Source: Pirellulales bacterium
GTDB taxonomy: Bacteria > Planctomycetota > Planctomycetia > Pirellulales > JACPPG01
Direction of reading: 5' to 3'
DNA length: 64,000 nucleotides
Assembly (NCBI GenBank): GCA_036499395.1
Contig: DASYDW010000068.1
Coordinates: forward strand, 1-64,000
Made by a program: the position numbers and the translations under genes. How positions within the stretch are numbered: position 1 is the first letter of the stretch; each line of letters opens with the position of its first letter. Shown piece by piece: positions 53,254-62,473 of this stretch. The notes below the pieces were generated by a model. It did no database searches. It saw nothing but the letters and a program-made list of their open reading frames with translations, and had not been told where the DNA came from.

Positions 53254-53378
53254 CATGGTCGGCTGACAAATCCGTTAGGGACGTCCGTTACGGCGGCGGC
53301 GCGTTAGAGTGAAGGAGATGGGCCTGCCGATTTTAGATTTGTAGGGCCCGGCTTTTTCCAATCGTCGAGGTAATGGCC

Positions 53379-53717
53379 ATGAAAAAATTAATGGCAGTGT
53401 TGTTGGTCGCCCAGAGCATGTTCGTCTTTTCATCCGTGACCCATGCGGCTGGTGATGCTTCGGCGATTCGTCGTGCCACGCGCACGCAGGATTCGCGGTG
53501 GGTGTCGAACTACCGACCGGGCGCGTCGAACTACGGCACGACTTCGCGCGGTTCGAGCTATCGCCGCTATTCGGCGAATGTGAATCGCGGCAGCGTCGCG
53601 GCACCGTCGGTGGCCAGTCAGCCGGCAGCGCCGGTTAGTAAAACGCCTGCTACAGTGCCCTCCAACAAAGCGCCCGCCAAGACGGCACAGCCGAATAGCA
53701 AAAGCCCTGTCCGTTAG
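53379..53717 (+). CDS. Small secreted Ser/Pro/Arg-rich protein
   Basis: 112 residues from the ATG at 53379 (GAGG eight bases before it; an ATG two codons earlier is less well placed). A signal peptide MKKLMAVLLVAQSMFVFSS ends near THA-A. The mature part is low-complexity: Arg/Ser/Tyr-rich at first (SNYRPGASNYGTTSRGS), then Pro/Ala/Lys/Thr. No domain is recognised. A hairpin overlapping the stop and another at 53788-53817 may end its transcript. Confidence 0.65.
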   Translation: MKKLMAVLLVAQSMFVFSSVTHAAGDASAIRRATRTQDSRWVSNYRPGASNYGTTSRGSSYRRYSANVNRGSVAAPSVASQPAAPVSKTPATVPSNKAPAKTAQPNSKSPVR

Positions 53718-53774
53718 GGATAGGCTTTCAATGAACAATTGCCCTGTCCGTTAGGCCATGCCTTTCATAAAGGC
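53700..53774 (+). repeat. Direct repeat and hairpins around the secreted-protein stop codon
   Basis: CCCTGTCCGTTAGG occurs twice, at 53705-53718 (containing the stop codon) and 53741-53754. The first copy lies in an AAAGCC...GGCTTT hairpin (53701-53728), the second next to a GCCTTT...AAAGGC hairpin (53760-53774). They may be worn terminator copies. Confidence 0.5.
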
Positions 53775-53787
53775 AGCGTCCAAAAAG

Positions 53788-53817
53788 AAAAGCCCCGTCC
53801 CTTGGGACGAGGCTTTT
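53788..53817. terminator. Bidirectional intrinsic terminator
   Basis: AAAAGCCCCGTCC pairs with GGACGAGGCTTTT (one bulge) around a TTG loop; the A-run on one side and the T-run on the other let it act in both directions. It lies between convergent genes ending at 53717 (plus) and 53885 (minus), as expected. Confidence 0.8.
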
Positions 53818-53884
53818 GCGTGGTTGACGCTCAATGGCTGCGGCTCGCTCGCTTCTTGAGAAAAGCGAACTCCTGCCGCATCGA

Positions 53885-54877
53885 TTACGACGAACGGGCC
53901 GCCAGCGCCTTCTGCCGCTCGGGCACGTCGCGGACCAGGTTCCAGGCCAGCCCCAGCTTTTCCATGGCCACGATCACGCCGTAGGTCATGTCGAATTCCC
54001 ACCAGCGGTGACCGTGCCGGGCCATGCGCTGGAAGGCGTGATGGTTGTTGTGCCACCCTTCGCCGTAGGCCAGCAGGCCGACCCACCACAGGTTGCGGCT
54101 GTCGTCCGTGGTTTCGTAATTGCGATAGCCCCACATGTGCGTGGCCGAGTTGACGAACCACGTGATGTGCAGCACGTAGACCAGCCGCAGGAACATGCCG
54201 TAAGCGACGAACGAGCAGGCGGTGTACAGGTCCCAGCCATAGTAGCCGACGGCGAACAGCGTGACGCCCAGCAGGATGTGCCAGACGATAAAGGTCTTGT
54301 CGAGGAACCGCATGACCGGATCCTTGTACAAGTCCGGAGCATAGCGCTGGAAGAGCTGCTTCTGATACTCGCCGCCGCGATTGGGGACGAGCCAAATCAT
54401 GTGGCTCCACCAGAAACCTTCGCGCGGGGAGTGCGGGTCCCCCTCGTGATCGCTGAACTCGTGATGCTTGCGATGCACGGCCACCCACATCAGGGCCGAA
54501 CCTTCGCCCGCGAGCCCGCCGATGAAGGCGAGCGTACGGCGCACCCACGGGTAAGTCGTGAAGCTACCGTGCGTCAGGTAGCGATGGTAGCCGAGCGTGA
54601 TGCCGATCACGCCCGTGATCCAAGCCAATGCAAAGCCCAGGGCGAGCCCCTTCCAGGTGAAGCAGAACAGGGCCCCGATGGCGCCGACGTGCAGAAGCGT
54701 GATCCAAACGATCACGGGCCAGTCGTAGCCACGGCTCCAGCGATTCGCACGCGCCTCGGCCGAAGCGGCGTCGCGCGCTACGCTCGAACGAACCGGTTGA
54801 CCCTTGCGCAATCGATTGCGATCGCGCTTGGCTTTTTGCAGCTTCTTCTTTTGCTTGAGTATCTCGACGGGTGTCAC
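53885..54877 (-). CDS. Acyl-CoA/fatty acid desaturase
   Basis: 330 residues from a GTG at 54877 with AGGGGGA seven bases upstream. The three histidine boxes are HRYLTH (98-103), HRKHH (135-139) and HNNHH (276-280), the delta-9 stearoyl-CoA desaturase pattern. Four membrane helices lie around residues 55-95, 112-130, 195-212 and 216-240. The N-terminal 45 residues are very basic and polar. It introduces a double bond into membrane fatty acids at the inner membrane and needs iron, O2 and an electron donor. A bidirectional terminator follows it. Starts are divergent from the GGT gene. Confidence 0.92.
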   Translation of the reverse strand: MTPVEILKQKKKLQKAKRDRNRLRKGQPVRSSVARDAASAEARANRWSRGYDWPVIVWITLLHVGAIGALFCFTWKGLALGFALAWITGVIGITLGYHRYLTHGSFTTYPWVRRTLAFIGGLAGEGSALMWVAVHRKHHEFSDHEGDPHSPREGFWWSHMIWLVPNRGGEYQKQLFQRYAPDLYKDPVMRFLDKTFIVWHILLGVTLFAVGYYGWDLYTACSFVAYGMFLRLVYVLHITWFVNSATHMWGYRNYETTDDSRNLWWVGLLAYGEGWHNNHHAFQRMARHGHRWWEFDMTYGVIVAMEKLGLAWNLVRDVPERQKALAARSS

Positions 54878-55452
54878 AGACGTTTCCCCCTAAAGGACTG
54901 GGTGGCGGCAGGCACGGCCGTCTTGGCCCGGAGTTCCTACCTGCTTCTTCGTCAGATTCTAGGAAGCCTCGGGCCGGTTAGTGTCACGTGGCCGTCGAGC
55001 GATTGTAAAAGATTGGTAACAAGCGCGTACATGGCGAAAAAACAAGGTTCCTGCGTTGCTAGCAGGGCGCGGGGCGGCTTGCAGGACGGGAATTCGACGG
55101 GGCGGGGTGGTCGGTCATAGGACGCGGGCAGGAAGGGCATTTCCCGGCAGCCGAATAGTAAATCCGCTCGCTAATCTGTCGCGTACGTTGTGCGTCGCGG
55201 GCACGCCGGAGTTTCCTGTAGCTGGCCTCTTCGAGGCCGGGACCTCTCGGTGCCGCTCCGGAGTCGCAGACCCCGGCTACAGACTTTGTGGTCAGCAGCC
55301 ATTAGTAGCCGGAGTAACTAGCGGCGGATAGAGTGATTTGCAACAAGCGGTCGCCAAGATGGCCCGCGGCGAGGTTTTGCGCGATGCGAAATCGACGCAT
55401 CACGCCGCGACCACCGGCCGGGTCGGTGCATCAACCAGCGAGGATTTCGTGC
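54878..55452. other. Intergenic, divergent, with a paired-hairpin repeat
   Basis: No supported gene in 575 bp. A GTAGCTGG...CCGGCTACAG element is at 55218-55282, with inner hairpins CTGGCCTCTTCGAGGCCGG and CCGGAGTC...GACCCCGG, close in design to 40280-40348. Promoters for the desaturase and the gamma-glutamyltransferase must also be here, but none is clear. Confidence 0.6.
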
Positions 55453-57195
55453 ATGTCGAGTCGTCATCCGATCATCGCCTTGATTATTTGGGGAGTAGTG
55501 CCCGTGGTGCTTTTGGCGGCTGAAGGTGGACCGCAATCGGTGCGACGCACCGGTTACGACCGGCCGGCAAAGAACCCGCATCAAAGCCGCTCGGCGATCG
55601 CGGCCGAGCATGGGATCGTCGCCACTAGCCAACCGCTGGCGGCGCAGGCCGGCCTTGAGATTCTGAAGCGCGGGGGGACAGCCGCCGATGCCGCAATCGC
55701 GACCAACGCCATGATGGGCCTGGTCGAACCGATGAGCTGCGGCATTGGCGGAGACATCTTCGTCATTTACTGGGATGCCAAGACGCAAAAGCTGTACGGT
55801 TTGAACGGCAGTGGCCGCAGCCCTTATAAGCTGACGCGCGAGGTGTTCGCCCAGAAAGGATTGAAGGAGATCCCGTCCGAGGGACCGCTGTGTTGGAACG
55901 TGCCAGGCTGCGTTGCCGGCTGGGAGGAATTGCGGGCGAAGTTTGGCACGAAACCGCTGGCCGAATTGCTCGCCCCGGCGATCAGCTATGCCGAAGAAGG
56001 TTTTCCGGTCAGTGAGATCATTGCCGGCGGCTGGAGTTCTTCGCGGCAATCGTTGATGCACTGGCCCGACTCGGCCAAGACGTACCTGCCCGGCGGCAAG
56101 GCGCCGAAGGAAGGGGAGATCTTTCGCAATCCGAACCTGGCCCGCAGTTATCGCGATATCGCTAGCCACGGTCCCGATGCGTTCTACAAAGGGGACATCG
56201 CGCGGGCGATTGTCGAGTTCAGCGACAAGAACGGCGGGTACTTCACGCTGCAAGATTTCGCCGATCACAAGTCGGACTGGATCGAACCGGTCTCGACCAA
56301 CTATCGCGGCTATGACGTGTGGGAATTGCCGCCGAACGGCCAGGGCATCGCGGCGCTCGAGATTTTGAATCTCATCGAGGGGTACGACGTTCGCGCCATG
56401 GGGGCCGGCAGTCCGGATTGGCTGCATCTGTTCATCGAGGCGAAGAAGTTGGCCTACGCCGATCGGGCAAAGTTCTATGCCGATCCCGATTTCAATCGTT
56501 TGCCCACGGCCGAGTTGATTTCGAAACCGTATGCCGAGAAGCGGCGCAAGCTGATCGACATGGCGCACGCGGCCCGGGCTGTGCCGGCCGGCGACCCGAA
56601 GCTGGTTTCTGGCGACACGATTTATCTGACGGTTGTCGACAAGGATCGCAACTGCTGCTCGATGATTCAGAGCAATTTTCATTCGTTCGGCTCGCAAGTC
56701 GTGCCGGGAGACGTGGGCTTCGTCTTGCAAAACCGCGGGCAGATGTTCGCGCTGGACGAGCAGCATCTGAATCGGCTCGAACCGCATAAGCGCCCGTTCC
56801 ACACGATCATTCCTGCGATGGTCACCAAGGACCGCAAGCCGTGGCTGAGCTTCGGCGTGATGGGGGGGGACATGCAGCCGCAAGGGCACGTGCAAGTGCT
56901 GGTGAACATGATCGATTTCGGCATGAACGTTCAAGAGGCGGGCGATTTCGCCCGCGGGCGCCATAACGGCAGCGCCGAGCCGACCGGCGAAGCGGGGGAT
57001 GCCGACGGCGGTAAGGTGACCGTCGAATCGGGGATCACGGACGAAACGGTCGCGGCCCTCAAGGCACGCGGCCACAACGTGCTGCGTTCGCGCGGAGATT
57101 TCGGCGGCTACCAGGCCATCATGATCGACTGGGAAAACGGCACACTACGCGGCGGCACCGAGGCGCGGAAGGATGGCTGCGCGGTGGGGTATTGA
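55453..57195 (+). CDS. Gamma-glutamyltransferase family protein, exported
   Basis: 580 residues from the ATG at 55453 (GAGGA upstream); 40 upstream codons of the frame are not needed. An N-terminal signal segment (IIALIIWGVVPVVLLAA) is followed by the GGT fold: QPLAAQAGLEILKRGGTAADAAIA in two parts, VEPMSCGIGGDIFVIYW and GSGRSPYKL. The autoprocessing threonine is the T of GDTIYLTVVD, matching TTHYSVVD in E. coli GGT, although the neighbours T-H are I-Y. The precursor would cleave there into two subunits. These enzymes transfer gamma-glutamyl groups, but this planctomycete branch is untested. Confidence 0.9.
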   Translation: MSSRHPIIALIIWGVVPVVLLAAEGGPQSVRRTGYDRPAKNPHQSRSAIAAEHGIVATSQPLAAQAGLEILKRGGTAADAAIATNAMMGLVEPMSCGIGGDIFVIYWDAKTQKLYGLNGSGRSPYKLTREVFAQKGLKEIPSEGPLCWNVPGCVAGWEELRAKFGTKPLAELLAPAISYAEEGFPVSEIIAGGWSSSRQSLMHWPDSAKTYLPGGKAPKEGEIFRNPNLARSYRDIASHGPDAFYKGDIARAIVEFSDKNGGYFTLQDFADHKSDWIEPVSTNYRGYDVWELPPNGQGIAALEILNLIEGYDVRAMGAGSPDWLHLFIEAKKLAYADRAKFYADPDFNRLPTAELISKPYAEKRRKLIDMAHAARAVPAGDPKLVSGDTIYLTVVDKDRNCCSMIQSNFHSFGSQVVPGDVGFVLQNRGQMFALDEQHLNRLEPHKRPFHTIIPAMVTKDRKPWLSFGVMGGDMQPQGHVQVLVNMIDFGMNVQEAGDFARGRHNGSAEPTGEAGDADGGKVTVESGITDETVAALKARGHNVLRSRGDFGGYQAIMIDWENGTLRGGTEARKDGCAVGY

Positions 57196-57279
57196 GGGAG
57201 TGATGAATGATGAGTGCTGAATGCTGAATGTAGAGGAAAGCAGTCATGTCAATCGTTAACCAACCCAATAGGCGGTAGG

Positions 57280-57618
57280 TTACTGTTCGAGCATGTTTGG
57301 CAAGCCATCTCGCATCAGCTCGTCCCAGGTTAATTTGCTTTGCAAAGCCTGCTTTAAAGACGGGATGTTTATTCGGTCAGTGGTCCATTCCTCGCGCGGT
57401 GTGTTGGCCATGGACCTGCAATATCGCCTGAAGTGGTAATAGTGCTCTGGCTTGTCGCAGTCGATAGACCGACATCCAGGTATATGCACGATTCCTAGAT
57501 ACACCCACGTATCGACGTAGGGAACGATTTGTCCGTTAAGGTCTTTCGTGATTCCGCAGTCGTAGTAGAGCGACCCGATTTCGAAGCCTTCTTTCTTCGG
57601 AAGATTTCCGGAGATCAT
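57280..57618 (-). CDS. Hypothetical protein
   Basis: 112 residues, with GAGGGA six bases before the ATG at 57618. It is rich in Tyr, Asp and Cys (LYYDCGITKDLNG, YVDTWVYLGIVHIPGC, CDKPEHYYHFRRYC), has no signal peptide, and ends in a helical segment LTWDELMRDGLPNMLEQ. Base composition is lower in GC than its neighbours, hinting at transfer. No family is recognised. It sits between the GGT and queE genes; the 150 bp towards queE hold nothing clear. Confidence 0.6.
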   Translation of the reverse strand: MISGNLPKKEGFEIGSLYYDCGITKDLNGQIVPYVDTWVYLGIVHIPGCRSIDCDKPEHYYHFRRYCRSMANTPREEWTTDRINIPSLKQALQSKLTWDELMRDGLPNMLEQ

Positions 57619-57767
57619 TCCTTCGTCCCTCGATTAGCTGCATTTTTATTCGCGTTGCGCAGAGTCCATTCGTGCCCACGGGGCGGAATATTTTGGCAGA
57701 AAGTGTGCATGCGGGTTGCGATCTCGAGGAAATTCTTTCGCTCATCGCTTCGCATTTAACCTTTCCC

Positions 57768-58454
57768 TTACGTTCCACGCACGACGCCGTACCATTCGAT
57801 GTGTTTGCGTGGGCAGTAGCGTAGGCCGGCGGCGTCGCAGTAGTCGGTCAGCCAGGTGGCGCGGTCGGCCAGCTCGGCCGTATCGGTTCCCTGCGGCATC
57901 AACAGCACGCGCTGCCGGTCGGCCTCTGGGAATTCGGCCAGGTAAAGTTCGATCTCGGCCAGGTCGTCCGGGCGGTCGACGACGAACTTCAACTGGTATT
58001 CATAGTCGCGCAGCAAACGGCGAATCACGGCCGGCGCGTGCCGCGTCCGTTCGTGCCGCACGCTCCAGCGCGGATGCTCTTGGCGGGATGGCGTCGAGTT
58101 CGAGAGCTTGGGGCTGATCGACATCAAATCGCAGCGGACGGACAGGTCGAGAGTGCCGGCCGTTTCGATCGTGATGTGCCGTCCTTGCGCGGCGAGTTCC
58201 GTGGTGAGCGGGACTAGCTCGGCCAACAGCATTGGCTCGCCGCCGGTGATGACGACGTGCCGGGTGTCGTGCTCGCCGACGCGTTGCAGCACTTCGTCGA
58301 CCGAGAGATCGGCCCCCTCGGGGGCCCAACTGGTGTAGGGGGTGTCGCAAAACCAGCAGCGCAGATTGCAGCCACTAGTGCGCACGAAGACGCTATCGGT
58401 GCCGGTCAACAGCCCTTCGCCTTGGCGCGAGCGGAAGATTTCGGCAATTCTCAC
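57768..58454 (-). CDS. queE: 7-carboxy-7-deazaguanine synthase
   Basis: 228 residues from the GTG at 58454, which overlaps the queC stop by four bases (GTGA). This radical SAM enzyme rearranges carboxy-tetrahydropterin to 7-carboxy-7-deazaguanine in queuosine synthesis. The cluster motif is C29-xxx-C33-xx-C36 (CNLRCWFC). GEGLLTG, the GGEPML glycine motif and the TIETAGTLD segment are as in the family. Translation is coupled to queC. Confidence 0.95.
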   Translation of the reverse strand: MRIAEIFRSRQGEGLLTGTDSVFVRTSGCNLRCWFCDTPYTSWAPEGADLSVDEVLQRVGEHDTRHVVITGGEPMLLAELVPLTTELAAQGRHITIETAGTLDLSVRCDLMSISPKLSNSTPSRQEHPRWSVRHERTRHAPAVIRRLLRDYEYQLKFVVDRPDDLAEIELYLAEFPEADRQRVLLMPQGTDTAELADRATWLTDYCDAAGLRYCPRKHIEWYGVVRGT

Positions 58455-59140
58455 GCCTGGTACTCCAGCGGATCGGTCAGCCCGGCCTCGGCGAATCCTT
58501 TGAGCCGTAGCTGGCACGAGTCGCAACTGCCGCAGGGCCGGCCTGCGGAGTCGGGGTCGTAGCAACTGTGGGTTAGACAATAGTCCACGCCTAACTCCTG
58601 CCCTCGGCGAATGATTTGAGCCTTGGTCATGCGGATCAGGGGTGTGTGAATCTTGAACTTCAGCGTACCCTCGACGCCAGCCTTTGTCGCCAGGTTTGCC
58701 AGACGCTCGAACGCCTCGATATATTCCGGCCGGCAATCGGGATAGCCGGAATAGTCGAGCGCGTTCACGCCCAGGAAAATATCGGCGGCCGGCAGCGTTT
58801 CGGCAAACGCCAGGGCCAGCGACAAGAAGACCGTATTTCGCGCGGGCACATAGGTCGCGGGGATGCCGGTCGACATCGCCTCGGTGGCGCGATGCTTGGG
58901 AACCGGAATGTCGGCCGTCAGGGCGCTTGCTCCGAACTGCGCGAGATCGATCGGCAAGATCACGTGTCGTGTTATGCCAAGGGCCGAGGCCACGCGGCGC
59001 GCTGCGTAGAGTTCGTGGCGGTGCCGCTGACCGTAATCGAACGATAGCGCGGCGAGATCGAATCCCTCGGCGCGCGCGATGGCGCCGGCCGTCGCCGAAT
59101 CGAGTCCGCCGGAGAGGAGCAATACCGCGGTGCGAGGCAT
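58451..59140 (-). CDS. queC: 7-cyano-7-deazaguanine synthase
   Basis: 229 residues. QueC converts 7-carboxy-7-deazaguanine to preQ0 with ATP and ammonia. The PP-loop [10 protein letters not shown] is at 8-17, and the zinc ligands follow as [10 protein letters not shown] with [10 protein letters not shown] near the end. PVPKHRATE and [11 protein letters not shown] are standard family segments. It leads a two-gene operon with queE and is divergent from queF with a 195-bp gap. I looked for a preQ1 riboswitch in this gap and saw none. Confidence 0.97.
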   Translation of the reverse strand: MPRTAVLLLSGGLDSATAGAIARAEGFDLAALSFDYGQRHRHELYAARRVASALGITRHVILPIDLAQFGASALTADIPVPKHRATEAMSTGIPATYVPARNTVFLSLALAFAETLPAADIFLGVNALDYSGYPDCRPEYIEAFERLANLATKAGVEGTLKFKIHTPLIRMTKAQIIRRGQELGVDYCLTHSCYDPDSAGRPCGSCDSCQLRLKGFAEAGLTDPLEYQA

Positions 59141-59218
59141 GAGTGATTTAAGTACTAGCTTCTGTAGGCAGGGTCTGTGGTGGTGTGTTGAGATTGTGCT
59201 GTGTTGAAATTGATGCGT

Positions 59219-59237
59219 CCGGCCTCACAGCGGCCGG
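59219..59237. repeat. CCGGCC/GGCCGG hairpin
   Basis: A perfect six-base-pair stem with a seven-base loop in the queC-queF gap. It resembles the CCGGGCTC...GAGCCCGG hairpin at 20136-20160, without the trailing CTACAG. Confidence 0.4.
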
Positions 59238-59335
59238 CTGCTGCGAAAGGCGTTCGGTTGCAGGGCTGCGAAGCTGCCCGCTTCCCTCGCTTGAACCATC
59301 ATGCCACAATGGCTCGATCAGGAAAAGGAGCCGTA

Positions 59336-59695
59336 ATGAGCGACGATTTTCGCAAGACATTAGAGACTTTCGCCAACCAGTTTCCGGATCGGCGGTACAC
59401 GATCGAAATCGTCTGCCCGGAGTTCACGTCGGTCTGCCCGAAGACGGGTCAGCCGGACTTCGGCACGCTGACGATTACCTATATTCCGGCGGTTAAATGC
59501 GTCGAGCTGAAGAGCCTGAAGCTGTATCTGCAGCGGTTCCGCAATGAGGGTATTTTCTACGAGCACGTCACGAACCGGATCCTCGATGATCTGGTCGCTA
59601 CGATCGAGCCGCGCGAGATCAAGCTCGTGGCCGCCTTCACGGCGCGTGGCGGGATCACGACGACGGTCACAGCCACGTTCGAGGCCAGCCGGTAG
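59336..59695 (+). CDS. queF: NADPH-dependent 7-cyano-7-deazaguanine reductase
   Basis: 119 residues from the ATG at 59336, with AAAAGGAG five bases upstream; the 45 earlier codons are non-coding. This is the short unimodular QueF, which reduces preQ0 to preQ1. The nucleophilic Cys 34 is in [13 protein letters not shown], and the NADPH-binding segment reads [16 protein letters not shown]. The C-terminal [10 protein letters not shown] matches the family. It is divergent from queC and completes the preQ1 branch together with queC and queE; queD is not in the window. Confidence 0.96.
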   Translation: MSDDFRKTLETFANQFPDRRYTIEIVCPEFTSVCPKTGQPDFGTLTITYIPAVKCVELKSLKLYLQRFRNEGIFYEHVTNRILDDLVATIEPREIKLVAAFTARGGITTTVTATFEASR

Positions 59696-59782
59696 ATTGC
59701 GAGGACGCCTTCCGACACGGCTTGCCATCGTTCGCTTCGTTGGAACATTCGTTCGCAATTCACGAGCATCGAGGAGTCAACG

Positions 59783-60241
59783 ATGTCGCATTCTCCGCGA
59801 GCCATTCCTGAAGGTTTTCACACGCTGACGGTTTACCTGTCTGTCGCTGACGCCGATAAGGCGATCGATTTCTACAAGCGAGCCTTTGGCGCGGTCGAGC
59901 GTTATCGGTTGCCGCGGCCTGATGGCCGAGTTGGCCATGCCGAGATCACGATCGGCGATTCGATCATCATGCTGGCGGATGAATGCGGCATGGGGTTGTC
60001 GAAATCGCCGCGGACGCTGGGAGGCAATTCGGCCGGGCTGTGCCTGTACGTCGACGATGTCGATGCGGCCTTCGACACCGCCGTGAAATGTGGCGCGACG
60101 GTCACCCGTCCCGTGCAAACGCAGTTCTATGGCGAACGAACGGGCACCGTGACGGATCCGGATGGTTATCATTGGAGTCTGATGACGCACGTCGAAGATG
60201 TGTCGCCTGAGGAAATGAAGCGGCGCATCGAGGCGATGTAA
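59783..60241 (+). CDS. VOC-family (glyoxalase/PhnB-like) protein
   Basis: 152 residues with GAGGAG nine bases before the ATG. The fold of paired beta-alpha-beta-beta-beta modules starts HTLTVYLSVADADKAIDFYKRAFG. The metal-binding positions are partly kept (HAEITIGDS; the later TDPDGYHWSLMTH). This is the PhnB/bleomycin-resistance-like group, which includes antibiotic-binding and isomerase proteins, and the function is not specified. It starts 87 bp after queF on the same strand and is followed after 39 bp by the PLP enzyme. Confidence 0.88.
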   Translation: MSHSPRAIPEGFHTLTVYLSVADADKAIDFYKRAFGAVERYRLPRPDGRVGHAEITIGDSIIMLADECGMGLSKSPRTLGGNSAGLCLYVDDVDAAFDTAVKCGATVTRPVQTQFYGERTGTVTDPDGYHWSLMTHVEDVSPEEMKRRIEAM

Positions 60242-60280
60242 ACCGAGGGTTTTGAACCGGTTCGCAGGGAGGATGTTGCG

Positions 60281-62068
60281 ATGTCGAAGGCTGAGAAAGC
60301 GCGCGAGCTGGCGGCCCGGCAACTTTCGCCGCTGCGTAATTCGACGTCGGCCACCGACGTGCCGGCGCTGGTTGACGAACAGTTGGCGCACTTCGGCATC
60401 GACGCGGCGAGCGATTTCGGCCAGGCGCTGGCCAGCATCGCCACCCGGCTGTACGAATGCCACGGCGATATCGAGGCTTTGTGGCGCGTGACGCTTGCTT
60501 CGATCGGGCGGCTGGACCGATCGGACCGGATCGCGTACTTCAATGCGGCCAAGTTCCTGTCGTTTCAGTTCGCCAAGCTATTGGACATGCTGCAGGCCCC
60601 GTCGCGTCGCAGCTATCAGAGCCTGGATTACACGTCGACAACGCAATATGCCAAGGGGCCGTACGCCGTTTTCGACAATGTGACGGCGATCTTCTCGGCC
60701 AATCCGGTCATCACGCGCACGGCGACGTATATCTATGCCTGTGCTGAGTGGATCGCCGATGCCTTTCAAGGCAAAGAGCTGCTGCTGGAGATCTATTCGC
60801 GGCTGCTGAACCCGACTTCGGTGTCGCTGGCGAATTACATCGTCGACCTGGAAGCGGGGCCGTACAGCGCGGAGTATTTTGCCTGGAACTTCAACAGCGG
60901 CATGGCGGCCATCGACGCGGCGCTCAGCCATCTATTGGGGGCGGGCGACATTCTGATCACCAGCCGGAACATTTACGGCGGCGCCCATCAGTTGATTCAC
61001 GATTGGTTCGCCAAGCCGGGCAACCTGGGAATTGCGGTCGCTACGTTCGACGGTTATACGGCAGACGATTTTCTCGAGTGCCTGAGCGAAGTGCGTGAGA
61101 AGTACGCCGATCGACTGCAAGTCGGCCGACGGATGTATGTCTACCTGGAAAGCCCCTGCAATCCCCACGGCTACGTGCTGGACGTGCCGGGCATTTGCCG
61201 CGCTGCCCATGCTGAGGGGCTGCGGGTCATGCTCGATGCGACGGTCGGCACGCCGTTTCTCGTGCGCCCGTTGCAGCGCGATGATGTCCCGGAGAGGCCC
61301 GATTTCGTTATTCACAGTTACACGAAGGATCTTTCCGGATCAGGCACCGTAGTGGCCGGCGTGGTGATCGGCCGCAACGAGGACATGTTCATCCCGAAAG
61401 GGGAATCGATCGGCGAGGCGTCGTGGCAGGACACGTTGTTCTGGAATGTGTACTACGTCAAAGGGGCGTTTCTGAACGCCGATGCTGCCTTCGAAGTGAT
61501 GCAAGGGATTCGCACGCTCGAGAACCGCATGCTGGCCAAGTGCATCAACACGATCATCCTGGCCCGATTTCTGGCGGCGCATCCGGCGATCAACGTGCAT
61601 GCCAACGTTCTGCCGGACGACGAGAATTCGCAGTTGCGCGAGGAGCAGATGTTCCTCGGGCTGCCTGCGCCACTGTTTACGATCGATTTCGAGCGGGCTG
61701 AAATCTCTCGCGCGGCATTCCAGCGATTTTTCGATAACCTGTCCCCGACGTTCGGCCACATGATCAGCCTGGGGCAATCGAACACGATCATCAGTTGCCC
61801 GGCATTGACCACGCATTCGGAATTGCCCCCCGCGGAACTAGAGCGGACGGGCATCCTGCCGACCACGATTCGCTTTGCGGTCGGGGATGAAGATCCGCGC
61901 GATCTGCTGACGCACCTGGTCGGGACGGCGCGGATCACGATCGATCCAGTCGTGCCCGGCTTCACGGCGCAGTTTCCCACGACCGCTGATGCGGACTCGC
62001 TGGTGCGCGATTCCTACCTGGAAGTGCATCGACGTTATATCGAGTCGAAATGCGGGACGAAGGATTAA
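60281..62068 (+). CDS. PLP-dependent enzyme with long N-terminal extension
   Basis: 595 residues with GGGAGGA seven bases before the ATG. The PLP core looks like the Cys/Met-metabolism (fold-type I) class: a substrate/cofactor loop (NSGMAAIDAAL), the aspartate of MLDATVGTP, and the PLP lysine 349 in SYTKDLSGSG. The core is preceded by an unusual 190-residue N-terminal helical region, including FNAAKFLSFQFAKLLDML. The C-terminus ends FAVGDEDPRDLLTHL, as in gamma-synthases/lyases. The length of 595 compares with about 400 for the class. No partner gene identifies the substrate. A small membrane protein gene follows after 3 bp. Confidence 0.8.
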   Translation: MSKAEKARELAARQLSPLRNSTSATDVPALVDEQLAHFGIDAASDFGQALASIATRLYECHGDIEALWRVTLASIGRLDRSDRIAYFNAAKFLSFQFAKLLDMLQAPSRRSYQSLDYTSTTQYAKGPYAVFDNVTAIFSANPVITRTATYIYACAEWIADAFQGKELLLEIYSRLLNPTSVSLANYIVDLEAGPYSAEYFAWNFNSGMAAIDAALSHLLGAGDILITSRNIYGGAHQLIHDWFAKPGNLGIAVATFDGYTADDFLECLSEVREKYADRLQVGRRMYVYLESPCNPHGYVLDVPGICRAAHAEGLRVMLDATVGTPFLVRPLQRDDVPERPDFVIHSYTKDLSGSGTVVAGVVIGRNEDMFIPKGESIGEASWQDTLFWNVYYVKGAFLNADAAFEVMQGIRTLENRMLAKCINTIILARFLAAHPAINVHANVLPDDENSQLREEQMFLGLPAPLFTIDFERAEISRAAFQRFFDNLSPTFGHMISLGQSNTIISCPALTTHSELPPAELERTGILPTTIRFAVGDEDPRDLLTHLVGTARITIDPVVPGFTAQFPTTADADSLVRDSYLEVHRRYIESKCGTKD

Positions 62069-62071
62069 GCG

Positions 62072-62275
62072 ATGGGCCCACTTTGGGGACCTTTATATTT
62101 TGTATTTGATTCTAGTCCTGCGAATCAGATAACAGGTATGGTGCTCGTTTTGGTGTTAGGCGCTGGGATGATCGCGTTCCCGCTACGGCCAAATAAGTTA
62201 ACTGCAATTGTGCTGATTCCCGCCATTGTTTTGTGGCTGTTGTGCGGAATTGTGGGGAAAGGAATTGGGGCCTGA
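62072..62275 (+). CDS. Small two-helix membrane protein
   Basis: 67 residues, with two hydrophobic helices (MVLVLVLGAGMIAFPL and TAIVLIPAIVLWLLCGIVG) around the basic turn RPNK. It begins 3 bp after the PLP enzyme stop, so it is probably co-translated. Its base composition is more AT-rich than its neighbours. The function is unknown. The next gene is 198 bp further on. Confidence 0.6.
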   Translation: MGPLWGPLYFVFDSSPANQITGMVLVLVLGAGMIAFPLRPNKLTAIVLIPAIVLWLLCGIVGKGIGA

Positions 62276-62473
62276 TTCCTGCGGCGCACCACTCAAACGT
62301 GAGACGAGCAAAAACGCTCGACTACTCGACGGGAACGGTTTTCGTAGCTTCCCGGCCGCGGTGACGTTTATACTGGAAGCGTCGACGGCTCTGAACTGGC
62401 GAATGGAAGTGCGGAGTGATCGACGACGCGGCGGATTCGCATTGCTGCGATTATTGAGTGGCGGCATCGTCTT

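Noticed and set aside
53751..54548. 265-codon minus-strand frame overlapping the desaturase
   Set aside because: Same-strand shadow in another frame; the desaturase frame has all three histidine boxes and a good start signal.
55318..57075. 585-codon minus-strand frame over the gamma-glutamyltransferase gene
   Set aside because: Antisense shadow; Arg/Val/Ala-rich without domain or start signal.
57536..57778. 80-codon minus-strand frame before queE
   Set aside because: Overlaps the 112-residue gene, which has the better start and composition; this one is Arg-rich and unrecognisable.
59141..59335. Possible preQ1 riboswitch between queC and queF
   Set aside because: I searched both strands for the short pseudoknot pattern; only a CCGGCC/GGCCGG hairpin and a plain ribosome site were seen.
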